From NCBI GenBank assembly GCA_041552135.1, contig JBFELL010000008.1:1-34212 (forward strand): a stretch of DNA of 34,212 bases, given 5' to 3'. This stretch comes from SZUA-186 sp041552135. Its GTDB lineage: Bacteria > Pseudomonadota > Gammaproteobacteria > UBA9214. The notes under the pieces are model-generated. The model did no database searches. It had not been told where the DNA came from and was given only the letters and a program-made list of their open reading frames with translations. How positions within the stretch are numbered: position 1 is the stretch's first letter; each line of letters opens with the position of its first letter. A program made the position numbers and the translations under genes. Positions 15,718 through 24,047 of this stretch are shown piece after piece.

Positions 15718-17430
15718 CTAGTCAGCGACACTCACAGCGGACATGCCGATTCCGCGCGGGTCGCTGGACGCGTACACCCGGCCGTTCTTGCCGTCATGAT
15801 AATAGATGGCCTGCATATTCCCGTAGTTCGAATCCAGCGCCTTGAGCGTGTGCCCCATACCCTGCAGGGTGTCGGCGAGATCGAAATCGAAGGCATCCGT
15901 TTCATATTGAACGACATCCGGCAGGTACTGGTGATGGAACCGCGGCCGGCTCACCCAGGAGTCCGGCAGCCCCCCCTCCGCCAGATCCAGGATACCCAGC
16001 AATACCATGGTAATGATTCGACTACCGCCAGGCGTACCCAGTATGGCAATGCCATCCTCGCTCTCGACAAAGGTGGGTGACATACTGGACAGGGGACGCT
16101 TGCCCGGCTCGATGGCATTGGCCATGCCGCCCACCAGCCCGTAGGCATTGGGCGCGCCGGGCTTGGCGGAGAAGTCATCCATTTCGTTGTTGAGCAGCAC
16201 CCCGGTGCCGGGTGGCGTGAAGCACGCGCCGAAGGGATAGTTGACGCTCAGGGTCGCCGCGACCCGGTTGCCCTCGCTGTCGAGGATGGAGAAGTGTGTG
16301 GTGTTCATGCCCTCGGCGGCGGCACCCTCGCTGCCGGCAACCGGGTAGGGAGTCGCGTGATCGAGGCGGATCGTCTCCCGCAGCCGGTCGGCGTGAGCGT
16401 TGCTGATCAGCTCGGCTACCGGTGCCTGATGAAAATCCGGGTCGCCCAGGTGCTCGGCGCGGTCGCGGTAGGCGCGGCGCATGGCCTCGATGATGACATG
16501 CGTGCGAGTAGCTTCATCCAGGCTGTCCAGCTGGAAACCTGCCAGGATGTTCAGCATCGTCAGCAGCACCACGCCACCGGAGGATGGCAGTGAAGCCGAC
16601 ACGACCCGCATGCCGTTGTAGGTCCCGCTTACCGGTGTGCGCTCCACGACCCGGTAGTTCTCCAGGTCCTCCAGGGACCAGATGCCCCCCGCGCGACGCA
16701 CGCCCTCAACGAGCTTTTCCGCCACCTCCCCGTGGTAGAAGCCGGACCTGCCGTGCAGGGCGATCGCTTCCAGCGTGGCGGCCAGTTCCGGTTGGCGGAT
16801 CAGGTAGCCCGGTTGAGGGATCTCGTCATCCTGCAGAAACAGGCGCGCCGTTTCGGGGTCGTCCTGGATGTCTGCGAGCCGGAACTGCGCCAGCCGGTTG
16901 TATTGCGCATTGGTCTCGAAACCCTCGCGGGCGATCCTGATTGCCGGCGCCAGGGTGTCGCTGATCGGCAGCTTGCCGTAACGCTCGGCGATATGCACCA
17001 GCGCGGCGGGCTCACCGGGGATGGCAGCCGCCAGTGCCCCGTTGATGGACAGTCCATCAACCATCTCGCCGCTATCATCAAGGTACATGTCGCGCGTGGC
17101 GGCAAGCGGTGCGCGCTCACGGCCGTCGATCATGATATCCAGACCGTCGCGCTCGCGGTGCAACAGCCAGAACCCCCCGCCGCCGAGGCCGGAACCGTGC
17201 GGCCCGACGACCGCCAGCACGGCGGTGACCGCCACCGCAGCATCGAAGGCATTGCCGCCGGCGGTGAGGATTTCCATGCCGGCCTGCGTCGCCAGCGGAT
17301 GCGCACTGGCGATGGCGGCAGGGCCCGCCGGCCCATCGCCTGGCCAGGTACAGCCTCCAGACAGCAGGGCGGGCAATAAAAAGGCCCCGATACGGAGCCT
17401 GGCAAACAGTGCATCGCGCAGACGCATCAT
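15718..17430 (-). CDS. ggt: Gamma-glutamyltranspeptidase
   Basis: 570 residues, the usual length. GGT cleaves gamma-glutamyl bonds of glutathione and transfers or hydrolyses the glutamyl group in the periplasm; the proenzyme self-cleaves at a Thr that becomes the small-subunit N terminus. Seen here: the signal sequence with hydrophobic residues ~13-24 and a Cys at 27 (LLSGGC, an imperfect lipobox), glycine loop GSGLGGGGF (79-87), substrate-carboxylate Arg in DGRERAP (104), catalytic T377 in NTTHFSI, and KRPLSSMSPT near 460. The ATG overlaps the ferredoxin stop (ATGA), so the two are coupled, an arrangement I recall from Pseudomonas (ggt next to fdx1 and coaD). A tandem ATG makes the exact start uncertain by one codon. 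Confidence 0.95.
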   Translation of the reverse strand: MMRLRDALFARLRIGAFLLPALLSGGCTWPGDGPAGPAAIASAHPLATQAGMEILTAGGNAFDAAVAVTAVLAVVGPHGSGLGGGGFWLLHRERDGLDIMIDGRERAPLAATRDMYLDDSGEMVDGLSINGALAAAIPGEPAALVHIAERYGKLPISDTLAPAIRIAREGFETNAQYNRLAQFRLADIQDDPETARLFLQDDEIPQPGYLIRQPELAATLEAIALHGRSGFYHGEVAEKLVEGVRRAGGIWSLEDLENYRVVERTPVSGTYNGMRVVSASLPSSGGVVLLTMLNILAGFQLDSLDEATRTHVIIEAMRRAYRDRAEHLGDPDFHQAPVAELISNAHADRLRETIRLDHATPYPVAGSEGAAAEGMNTTHFSILDSEGNRVAATLSVNYPFGACFTPPGTGVLLNNEMDDFSAKPGAPNAYGLVGGMANAIEPGKRPLSSMSPTFVESEDGIAILGTPGGSRIITMVLLGILDLAEGGLPDSWVSRPRFHHQYLPDVVQYETDAFDFDLADTLQGMGHTLKALDSNYGNMQAIYYHDGKNGRVYASSDPRGIGMSAVSVAD

Positions 17431-17684
17431 ACCGCCGCCTTGCCGGTCAGCCTTTCGTACTTGAGCATGAGCTGTTCCCTGGTTTCCTCGTGGTTCGGGT
17501 CATGCGGAATGCATTCCACCGGACAGACCTCGACACACTGCGAGGTCTCGAAGTGACCCACGCACTCGGTGCACAGGTCGGGATTGATCTCGTAGATCTC
17601 CTCGCCCTGGTAGATGGCGTCATTCGGGCATTCCGGCTCGCAGACGTCGCAGTTGATGCATTCGTCGGTAATCATCAATGCCAT
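17427..17684 (-). CDS. YfhL-family 2[4Fe-4S] ferredoxin
   Basis: 85 residues from the ATG at 17684; the open frame extends upstream to 17867 but that part overlaps coaD and lacks ferredoxin sequence. Two cluster motifs are visible: CINCDVCEPECP (residues 9-20) and CTECVGHFETSQCVEVCP, with the extended spacing (CxxC-x8-C-x3-C) typical of the Alvin/YfhL group, plus the C-terminal helix (HEETREQLMLKYERL). These low-potential cytoplasmic ferredoxins donate single electrons; the physiological partner is not settled. It lies between coaD and ggt, with which it is coupled by a 4-base overlap. Confidence 0.95.
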   Translation of the reverse strand: MALMITDECINCDVCEPECPNDAIYQGEEIYEINPDLCTECVGHFETSQCVEVCPVECIPHDPNHEETREQLMLKYERLTGKAAV

Positions 17685-17799
17685 GACTGCAATCCGCCAA
17701 ACCCTGCCTGTATTGTCTTCAACATCATAAGCAACAGTAACTGCACAAGTTGCCATACCCCAACCCGGAGGCAGTAACTGATCGCGGGAGCAAAATACT

Positions 17800-18276
17800 C
17801 TAGTTAATCCGGCCGCGCAATGCAGCCACAACTTTACTGTGGACAAAGGGCGTGACATCACCGCCAAGACTGGCGATCTCGCGCACCAGGCTGGAGGAGA
17901 TGTAGGCGTATTGCTCCGCCGGGGTGAGGAACATGGTCTCGATGTCCGGCGCCAGGTGCCGGTTCATGCCGGCCAGCTGGAATTCGTACTCGAAATCGGA
18001 CACCGCGCGCAGGCCCCTCAGGATGACCTGCGCATCCCTCTGGCGGGTAAAGTCCACCAGCAGGTTGTCGAAGCTGCACACCTCGACGTTGTCGATATGC
18101 GCCAGCACCTCGCGGGCCAGCGTTACCCGCGTCTCGATCGGAAAGGCGGCCTGCTTGTCGGGATTGACCGCGACCGCAACGATGACGCGATCGAACAGCC
18201 GCGAGGCACGTTCGACCAGGTCGGTATGGCCGTTGGTCACGGGATCGAAGGTTCCCGGGTAGACGACAGTTTCCAT
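17800..18276 (-). CDS. coaD: Phosphopantetheine adenylyltransferase
   Basis: 158 residues, full length. It catalyses the penultimate step of coenzyme A synthesis, adenylating 4'-phosphopantetheine to dephospho-CoA in the cytoplasm. It belongs to the nucleotidyltransferase fold: YPGTFDPVTNGHTDL contains the HIGH-like TNGH motif (residues 15-18), ILRGLRAVSDFEYE is the pantetheine/ATP loop, and ISSSLVREIASLGGDV is the conserved C-terminal motif. The gene precedes the ferredoxin by 115 bases on the same strand and follows rsmD, a common gammaproteobacterial neighbourhood. Confidence 0.97.
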   Translation of the reverse strand: METVVYPGTFDPVTNGHTDLVERASRLFDRVIVAVAVNPDKQAAFPIETRVTLAREVLAHIDNVEVCSFDNLLVDFTRQRDAQVILRGLRAVSDFEYEFQLAGMNRHLAPDIETMFLTPAEQYAYISSSLVREIASLGGDVTPFVHSKVVAALRGRIN

Positions 18277-18392
18277 GCCTGGATTATGGCCGATCTGCCG
18301 GCAGATCGGTAGCCCGGCAGGCCGGAGGTCATTGAGACAGATGGAAAACTTTCGCGATTTCGCTGCACACCTTGCGCCGCGTGACCCACCCT

Positions 18393-19001
18393 TCAGCCAT
18401 CCGCCGGTTCCGGGCGCATGCTCCGCCTGACGAGGTAATACGCCACCTGCCCCGCCGTCTTGCGGCGATGGACAGTCCAGTTCGGTGGCAGCTCGAGCAC
18501 CTGCTGCCGCTCCGCCTCGAGATACACCCAGGCATTCGTCGACAGCCAGCCGCCATCCTCGAGCTGGCGCATGATGCCGTCCAGGCGGCCTTCACGGAAC
18601 GGCGGATCCAGGAAGACGATGTCGTAGGGCTGCGCCTGACCACGCAGGTAGTCGCCGGCATCGGCCTGGAGCACGCGCACCTGCCCGGCATCGAGCCGCT
18701 GCAGCTGTTGCCGCAGTGTCGCGCTGACGCGGGTATCGCGGTCAACCAGTACCACCTCGGCCGCCCCGCGCGAGGCAGCTTCCAGGCCCAGCGCCCCGCT
18801 GCCGGCATACAGGTCCAGGCAGCGCGTACCGGCAATCACCGGGCTGAGCCAGTTGAACAGGGTCTCGCGCACGCGGTCCGGCGTCGGTCGCAGGCCAGGC
18901 ACCGGTGCAAACGTCAGCCGGCGCCCGCGCCAGCGCCCGGCAATGATACGCAGCTGGTTCTGTGGTTTGTTCGATCGCACAGGCTGCGATGATCCCCACA
19001 C
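18393..19001 (-). CDS. rsmD: 16S rRNA (guanine966-N2)-methyltransferase
   Basis: 202 residues beginning at a GTG (19001); another GTG at codon 8 is possible. It uses S-adenosylmethionine to methylate G966 of 16S rRNA during 30S assembly. Motif I is LDLYAGSGALGLEAASRGA, the acidic ribose contact is VLVDRD, and the catalytic motif IV is FLDPPF. The N terminus has the RsmD-specific RIIAGRWRGRRL and RPTPDRVRETLFNWL blocks that place the target base. It is transcribed towards coaD, 116 bases away. Confidence 0.96.
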   Translation of the reverse strand: MWGSSQPVRSNKPQNQLRIIAGRWRGRRLTFAPVPGLRPTPDRVRETLFNWLSPVIAGTRCLDLYAGSGALGLEAASRGAAEVVLVDRDTRVSATLRQQLQRLDAGQVRVLQADAGDYLRGQAQPYDIVFLDPPFREGRLDGIMRQLEDGGWLSTNAWVYLEAERQQVLELPPNWTVHRRKTAGQVAYYLVRRSMRPEPADG

Positions 19002-19018
19002 TCACCGCGGCCGTCAAA

Positions 19019-19054
19019 CCGCCCGCCTCCCCCGGCAACGGGAGAGGCGGGCGG
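19019..19054 (-). terminator. Rho-independent-like terminator after the PEP-CTERM gene
   Basis: CCGCCCGCCTC (19019-19029) pairs with GAGGCGGGCGG (19044-19054), extended by further C/G pairs around a short loop. Read on the - strand the stem is followed by TTTG, a minimal T-run. It lies 18 bases downstream of the PEP-CTERM-type gene and just upstream of rsmD. Confidence 0.65.
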
Positions 19055-19071
19055 TAGTGGTTCACCCCGTA

Positions 19072-19734
19072 TCAGTCGCCTGGCCTGCCTTTGCGGCGGG
19101 CCACCACGCCCAGTCCCGCGAGGCCGGAAAACAGCAACCCGAGTGGCGCCGGCACCGGTACAGCGGAGACCGGCACCGCACCCGGCGTTGGCAGGTCCAG
19201 CACCGTGAAGTCGGCAAGGTTGTTGTCGGTATCCAGCGCTGGATTGATGCGCGCGATACTGCCACCGGCCGGCGCGGCAACGGCCGCCGCCCCCTCGCCG
19301 GCAAACACGGCCGAGGTGAAATCGCCGTAGCCGACGGCATCCAGCACCGTGGCACCGTCGCTCAGCACGATCGAGTCCGGACCGTTCTGGAAGTCCACGT
19401 CGGCCACCAGGTCGGCATTGCCGACCAGCGTCGATCCGCCACCGCCATCGTCGGCAATCACGAACACGCCGTCGGCGGAGATGCTGCCCGCCAGGGTCAC
19501 TGTCTTGTAGACACTGCCGTCCGTGCCGTTCACCCCCTCCAGCAGATAGCCGTCGAGCAGCGTGCCCGGCGCACCGTACAGCTCGATAAAGACCGCGCCG
19601 CTGTCCGTGCCGGCAGCGTCATAGAGCACCTCGGAAATGACCGTGCCGGCAACACCGGCAGCGGCCGTCAACATACCCGCACAGCCCGTCAGGCCTGTGG
19701 CGAGGCGAAGCATAAGTGTCCGTTCCCTGGACAT
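19072..19734 (-). CDS. Lamin-tail-domain protein with VPxPA-CTERM/PEP-CTERM-type sorting signal
   Basis: 220 residues from the ATG at 19734, chosen because AGGAGG lies 5 bases upstream. A signal peptide (~1-30) is followed by a lamin-tail-like beta domain (VISEVLYDAAGTDSGAVFIE..., GYLLEGVNG, DSIVLSDGATVLDAVGYGD), a fold found in exported bacterial proteins. The C terminus is a tripartite sorting signal: VPVPAPLG, a hydrophobic helix (LLFSGLAGLGVVA) and the basic end RRKGR. Such signals are processed by exosortase, which implies an exosortase elsewhere in the genome. Role unknown, probably surface- or polysaccharide-associated. It interrupts the otherwise conserved rsmD-M16 neighbourhood. Confidence 0.85.
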   Translation of the reverse strand: MSRERTLMLRLATGLTGCAGMLTAAAGVAGTVISEVLYDAAGTDSGAVFIELYGAPGTLLDGYLLEGVNGTDGSVYKTVTLAGSISADGVFVIADDGGGGSTLVGNADLVADVDFQNGPDSIVLSDGATVLDAVGYGDFTSAVFAGEGAAAVAAPAGGSIARINPALDTDNNLADFTVLDLPTPGAVPVSAVPVPAPLGLLFSGLAGLGVVARRKGRPGD

Positions 19735-19857
19735 AGGCACCTCCTTGTGATTAGAAGCAAGTTATCGGTATCGCGCTGTTGCCGCCATCCGGCAGTGCAA
19801 CAGCGGGGACCATGCTACGGCGGGTACCAGGCTGAGGCCATCAGCCGAAACGGCAAC

Positions 19858-19883
19858 GGCCGGTCAGATCGCTCCGACCGGCC
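19858..19883 (-). terminator. Possible terminator after the M16 pair
   Basis: A perfect 8-bp inverted repeat, GGCCGGTC (19858-19865) and GACCGGCC (19876-19883), with a 10-nt loop, 30 bases downstream of the second M16 gene on the - strand. Only a broken T-rich stretch follows, so strength is uncertain. Confidence 0.45.
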
Positions 19884-19912
19884 GCATCAGCCGGACAGGT
19901 GTGCTGGCGGTA

Positions 19913-21247
19913 TCAGGGAGCCGGCTTGCCACCGACGATGATGGTTGCCATCTCCTGCAGCGGCACGCGACGCTGGTAGGCATCGCGGATCTGCTCGCGC
20001 GTCACGGCCATCACCCTGTCGTTGAAGGTCTCGAGATAGTCCAGCGGCAGGTCGTAGAAGCCGATCATGGCCAGGTACTCGACAATCTTGCTGTTGCTGT
20101 CGATGCGCAGCGGAAAACCGCCGGTGATGTTCTTCTTTGCGGCCACCAGCTCCGCCTCGGTCGGACCCTTGTCGTGGAAATCCTTCAGGGTCTCGCGTAA
20201 CACCTGCAGCGCCTCAGCGGTCTGGTCATTGCGCGTCTGCAGACTGAAGGTATACGGGCCATCCTGCGCCATGGGCGAGAAATAACTGTTCACGCTGTAG
20301 GACAGGCCGCGGTCCTCGCGCACCGCCTTGAACAGCCTTGAGACCAGCCCGCCACCACCGAGTATGTGGTTGCCGACATAGAGCGTGAAATAATCCGGAT
20401 CACCGCGGTGCATACCCGGCGCGCCCATGCGGACATGGGTCTGGGTCGACGGGCGCGAGACAGACTCCTCGACGGCCGCCGCCAGCGCCGCAACCGGTGG
20501 CACCGGGGTCGCGCGCTCACCCTCCGGCAGACGAGCGGCCAGCCCGGCGGCCAGCTGTTCGGCCGCCTTGCGGTCAATATCGCCCACGATGGCGATCAGG
20601 GCATTGCGGGCGACATAGTAGCGCTGGTGAAAGGCACGCAGATCCTTCACCGACAGCGCCTGCAGGCTTTCCGTGGTACCGATGGGCCGCGTGGCATAGG
20701 GATGCTCGCCATACACTGCCTCGTAGAAGCGGTAGTCGGCAACCTTCGAGGGCTGCTGCTCGCTGCGGCGTAATGACACCAGTGCACGCTCACGCTCACG
20801 CTCGAGGTCAGGTCTGTTGAAATCGGGCTGTCCCAGCACCTTGCCCATCACCTCGATAGCCGGATCGAAGTGCCGGGCGCTGCTGAGACTGCGCAGCGCC
20901 ACCCAGGCCATGTCGCGCAGGGCGCCGGTCTCCAGTTCGGCCCCCAGCCCCTCCAGGGTGCCGGCGATGTCATTGGCCGACAGGCCCGCGGCGCCCTGGT
21001 TCAGCAGGTGATTGGTCATGCGCGCCAGGCCCGGCTGTCCATTGTCGCGTGCGCTGCCGGCACTGAAGACCACGCGCACGTCGACCATCGGCAGTTCCGG
21101 GGCCGGCACGTAGTAGACCCGGGCGCCGTTGTCCGTCTGCCAGTGCTGGATTGCCGGCATGGCCTGAACTACAGGCTGCCACACCAGCCAGCATGCGGCC
21201 ATGGCGGCTGCCGTGCGCAAGATGCGAAACACGAGGCTAGTGCGCAT
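19913..21247 (-). CDS. M16-family peptidase-like protein lacking the zinc site
   Basis: 444 residues from the ATG at 21247, which has a strong AGGAGGTG just upstream and overlaps the first M16 gene by 11 bases. A signal peptide (~1-29) predicts the periplasm. The fold is M16 (pitrilysin/PqqL-like): DNGARVYYVPAPELPMVDV, RSLSSARHFDPAIEVM and later SVNSYFSPMAQDGPYTF. The HxxEH zinc motif is absent; the equivalent region reads GLARMTNHLLNQG. Such partners usually heterodimerise with an active M16 subunit, here the gene just upstream, as in mitochondrial processing peptidase. The pair followed by ftsY in the opposite orientation is also found in Pseudomonas. Confidence 0.93.
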   Translation of the reverse strand: MRTSLVFRILRTAAAMAACWLVWQPVVQAMPAIQHWQTDNGARVYYVPAPELPMVDVRVVFSAGSARDNGQPGLARMTNHLLNQGAAGLSANDIAGTLEGLGAELETGALRDMAWVALRSLSSARHFDPAIEVMGKVLGQPDFNRPDLERERERALVSLRRSEQQPSKVADYRFYEAVYGEHPYATRPIGTTESLQALSVKDLRAFHQRYYVARNALIAIVGDIDRKAAEQLAAGLAARLPEGERATPVPPVAALAAAVEESVSRPSTQTHVRMGAPGMHRGDPDYFTLYVGNHILGGGGLVSRLFKAVREDRGLSYSVNSYFSPMAQDGPYTFSLQTRNDQTAEALQVLRETLKDFHDKGPTEAELVAAKKNITGGFPLRIDSNSKIVEYLAMIGFYDLPLDYLETFNDRVMAVTREQIRDAYQRRVPLQEMATIIVGGKPAP

Positions 21248-22607
21248 GGCCACCTCCTGCAGCGGCATTGCGCGCTGTCTTCTCGGTTTCCATTGGCAGC
21301 GGATCCAGCACCGCGACCGTCAGGCCAGACTCGATCAGGTATTTTTTCGCCACGGCCTGCACCTGCTCCGCCGTCACCGCATTGATGCGCTCGACGAATT
21401 CATCCTTCAGGCGCCACGGCAGCCCTGCCGTTTCAAGCTGCCCGATCACCATCCCCTGGTAGAAGATGGAGTCCTGCTCATAGACCTTGCCGGCGATGGT
21501 CTGGGCCTTGATCCGGTCCAGCTCATCCTGCGCCACAGGCCCGGTCCGCAGCCGCTGCACCTGCTCACGCAGGGCCTGCTCGACCTCCTCGATGCTGTGG
21601 GAGTTGGCCGGCGTAGCATCCAGCAGAAACAGGCTGGACTGTCTGGCATAGGGGCTATAGGAGGCCCCGGTACTGGCTGCGATCTGGCTGCCGCGTACCA
21701 GTTCGCGCGCCAGCCGGGCGCTGTCGCCGCCATCCAGCACACCGGCAAGTACCGTCAGCGCATACGGCTCCCAGTCCTCCCCGGCGGTCCTGAGCACCGG
21801 CGCCTTGTAGCCCATGACGAGGTAGGGCACCTCGGCGGGTACCCGCACGGTGACCCGTCGCTGTCCGGCCTGCCTGGGCTCGACGCGCGGCTTCGGCGCC
21901 TTCAGGGTCTCCGGCTTGAGCGGCCCGAAGTGTTTTTCGGCCAGCGCCAGCACGTCTTCCGCAACGACGTCCCCGACCACTACCACGATGGCATTGTTGG
22001 GCGCATACCAGCGGTCATACCAGCGCTGCAGATCGGCCAGCTGCATGTTCTCGAGGTCATCCATCCAGCCGATGGTGGGTATGCGGTAGGAACTGCTGGT
22101 GAAGGCCGTGGCCATGAACTGCTCGTAGGTCAGCGATGTCGGCTTGTCCTCGGTGCGCAGGCGGCGCTCCTCCATGACCACCCTGACCTCCTTGGCGAAT
22201 TCCCGCTCATCCAGGTTCAGGTTGCGCATGCGGTCGGACTCGAGCTCGAAGCTCACCGGCAGGCGGCTCTTCTCCAGGCGCTGGAAGTAGGCCGTGTAGT
22301 CCTTGCCGGTAAAGGCATTTTCGCTGCCGCCGTTTTCGGCAATGATGCGGGAGAACTCCCCGGGGCCGTGCCTGTCGGTGCCCTTGAACATCATGTGCTC
22401 CAGCACGTGGGAGATGCCGGTGATGCCATCATGCTCGTAGCTGGCGCCGACCCCGTACCAGACCTGGGAGACCACCACGGGTGCCCGGTGATCTTCCTTG
22501 ACAATCAGTTTCAGCCCGTTATCGAGCCGGTATTCATGGACGGCTCCAGCCGCCAGCAGGGGCCGGCAGCAGAAAGCCAGCAGGACAAACAGCACTGCAT
22601 TACGCAT
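21237..22607 (-). CDS. Zinc-dependent M16-family peptidase (active subunit)
   Basis: 456 residues with a signal peptide (~1-20, cleavage near LLAAGA), so periplasmic. The inverted zinc-binding motif HVLEH is intact in GISHVLEHMMFKGT, and the distal glutamate occurs in the REFAKEVRVVMEERR helix. Other family marks are GGSENAFTGKDYTAYFQRL and WYAPNNAIVVVVGD. It probably degrades small peptides as a heterodimer with the zinc-less M16 protein encoded immediately downstream. GGAGTGA precedes the ATG. The gene is divergent from ftsY across a 97-base intergenic region. Confidence 0.95.
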   Translation of the reverse strand: MRNAVLFVLLAFCCRPLLAAGAVHEYRLDNGLKLIVKEDHRAPVVVSQVWYGVGASYEHDGITGISHVLEHMMFKGTDRHGPGEFSRIIAENGGSENAFTGKDYTAYFQRLEKSRLPVSFELESDRMRNLNLDEREFAKEVRVVMEERRLRTEDKPTSLTYEQFMATAFTSSSYRIPTIGWMDDLENMQLADLQRWYDRWYAPNNAIVVVVGDVVAEDVLALAEKHFGPLKPETLKAPKPRVEPRQAGQRRVTVRVPAEVPYLVMGYKAPVLRTAGEDWEPYALTVLAGVLDGGDSARLARELVRGSQIAASTGASYSPYARQSSLFLLDATPANSHSIEEVEQALREQVQRLRTGPVAQDELDRIKAQTIAGKVYEQDSIFYQGMVIGQLETAGLPWRLKDEFVERINAVTAEQVQAVAKKYLIESGLTVAVLDPLPMETEKTARNAAAGGGHAH

Positions 22608-22623
22608 GATTCACTCCGGGTTA

Positions 22624-22666
22624 TCCATGAGGGGTTATGGATGATAGGATATCCAGCCGCTGGATA
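22624..22666. repeat. Inverted repeats in the M16/ftsY divergent promoter region
   Basis: Two small palindromes lie in the intergenic region: ATCCAT (22623-22628) with ATGGAT (22637-22642), and TATCCAGC (22650-22657) with GCTGGATA (22659-22666), the latter perfect around a single C. They could be operator sites or short hairpins; no regulator can be named. Confidence 0.35.
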
Positions 22667-22704
22667 GCTATCCCCACACTACGTACTCAGAGACCACACA
22701 GTTC

Positions 22705-23691
22705 ATGCTCGGGTTCCGTAAAAACAGCACCACCGCCGGAAAAGACACTCCGAAGAAGGCCGGCCTGTTCGCCCGCCTCAAGTCGGGCCTGTCCCGCACC
22801 CGCCACGGCCTTACCGAGGGCGTGGCCACCCTGGTGCTCGGCAGCAAATCGATCGATAACGAGCTGCTGGAGGAAATCGAGACCAGTCTGCTGGTGGCGG
22901 ACGTCGGCGTCGAGGCCACACGTGACATCATCGACGACCTTACCCGGCGCGTCTCCCGCAAGGAACTGACCGACGGTGCGGCACTCATGCAGGCGCTGCA
23001 CGACGACATGCAGGCCATCCTCGCGCCCTGTGGCCAGCCGCTGGCCATACCGGCGGACACCCGGCCCTATGTCATCCTCATGGTCGGCATCAACGGTGCC
23101 GGCAAGACCACGACCATCGGCAAGCTGACTCACCGCCTGCAGCAGGAAGGCCGCAAGGTCATGCTCGCCGCGGGAGATACCTTCCGCGCCGCCGCCGTCG
23201 AGCAGCTGCAGACCTGGGGCGAGCGCAACGGCGTACCGGTGATCGCGCAGCAGCAGGGTGCCGACTCCGCCTCGGTCATCTACGACGCCCTGCAGGCGGC
23301 GCAGTCGCGCGGCATCGACGTACTGATCGCCGATACCGCCGGGCGCCTGCATACCCAGTCCAACCTCATGGAAGAGCTGAAAAAGATCAAGCGGGTCATA
23401 GCCAAGCTCGACGAGGCCGCACCGCACGAGATCATGCTGGTGGTCGACGCCGGCACCGGGCAGAATGCGCTGAACCAGGCACAGGAATTCAACGAGGCGG
23501 TGCAGCTGACCGGCATTACCCTGACCAAGCTGGACGGCACCGCCAGGGGCGGCATTATCTTCGCCATCGCGCGCAAGCTCGGCATCCCGATCCGCTTCAT
23601 CGGCGTCGGCGAGGGCATCGAGAACCTGCGCCCCTTCGACGCGAAAGAATTCGTCGATGCGCTGTTTGCAACGGATGAGACGGAAGCCTGA
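22705..23691 (+). CDS. ftsY: Signal recognition particle receptor FtsY
   Basis: 328 residues. The SRP-receptor GTPase docks Ffh-ribosome complexes at the inner membrane for co-translational insertion. A short basic N terminus replaces the long acidic A domain of E. coli FtsY; the N domain spans ~25-110 and the G domain ~120-320. GTPase motifs: G1 GINGAGKTTTIGKL (128-141), DTFRAAA (158-164), DTAGR (210-214), TKLDG (274-278). The start at 22705 gives the canonical MLGF-type amphipathic beginning. It heads the ftsY-ftsE-ftsX-rpoH series, with a repeat cluster of ~350 bases separating it from ftsE. Confidence 0.97.
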   Translation: MLGFRKNSTTAGKDTPKKAGLFARLKSGLSRTRHGLTEGVATLVLGSKSIDNELLEEIETSLLVADVGVEATRDIIDDLTRRVSRKELTDGAALMQALHDDMQAILAPCGQPLAIPADTRPYVILMVGINGAGKTTTIGKLTHRLQQEGRKVMLAAGDTFRAAAVEQLQTWGERNGVPVIAQQQGADSASVIYDALQAAQSRGIDVLIADTAGRLHTQSNLMEELKKIKRVIAKLDEAAPHEIMLVVDAGTGQNALNQAQEFNEAVQLTGITLTKLDGTARGGIIFAIARKLGIPIRFIGVGEGIENLRPFDAKEFVDALFATDETEA

Positions 23692-23746
23692 ATCCGGTGT
23701 TGGCACTGGAAGAAACCGCAACGAAACAAGGGACGCGAAGAAACTG

Positions 23747-24030
23747 ATTCACCGCAGAGACGCAGGGGACGCAGAGATAAAAATAAACAATCAACGAAGC
23801 ATGTTATTGCCGCGCAAGCGGGAATCCATCGCAGATCAGGCCAAGGTGTTCATGGATCCCCGCCTGCGAGGAGATGACAACCCGTATTGTGCAGTTATCC
23901 ACTTGAACCTTAGCGTTCCTTGCGTCTTTGCGGTGCATATGTATGGTCTCGGCTCTGCGCCCCCTCGGCAACTGCCCCAGGCGTTGCCCTACCGCCTGCA
24001 TCCCTGCAGTCGTGCGTCTCTGCGGTGAAT
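23747..24030. repeat. MITE-like/palindromic repeat element between ftsY and ftsE
   Basis: ATTCACCGCAGAGACGC (23747-23763) and GCGTCTCTGCGGTGAAT (24014-24030) form a perfect 17-bp terminal inverted repeat spanning ~284 bases. A third, imperfect copy in the right-arm orientation (TGCGTCTTTGCGGTG) lies at about 23921-23935. The sequence type (CACCGCAGAGACGCAGAGG family) resembles dispersed intergenic repeats common in environmental Gammaproteobacteria. No transposase is encoded. It splits the normally tight ftsY-ftsE junction. Confidence 0.7.
23810..23871. repeat. Nested imperfect palindrome inside the ftsY-ftsE repeat
   Basis: CCGCGCAAGCGGGAATCCAT (23810-23829) is matched at 17 of 20 positions by the inverted arm ATGGATCCCCGCCTGCGAGG (23852-23871) around a 22-nt spacer. 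It belongs to the widespread 'GCGGGAATCCA ... TGGATTCCCGC' type of dispersed palindrome and appears to be a separate insertion nested in the larger element. Confidence 0.7.
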
Positions 24031-24047
24031 AACCCCCTGGCCAACAG

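Noticed and set aside
23747..24030. CRISPR-like repeats between ftsY and ftsE
   Set aside because: Only two or three copies in opposite orientations with unequal spacing; this is a palindromic intergenic repeat.
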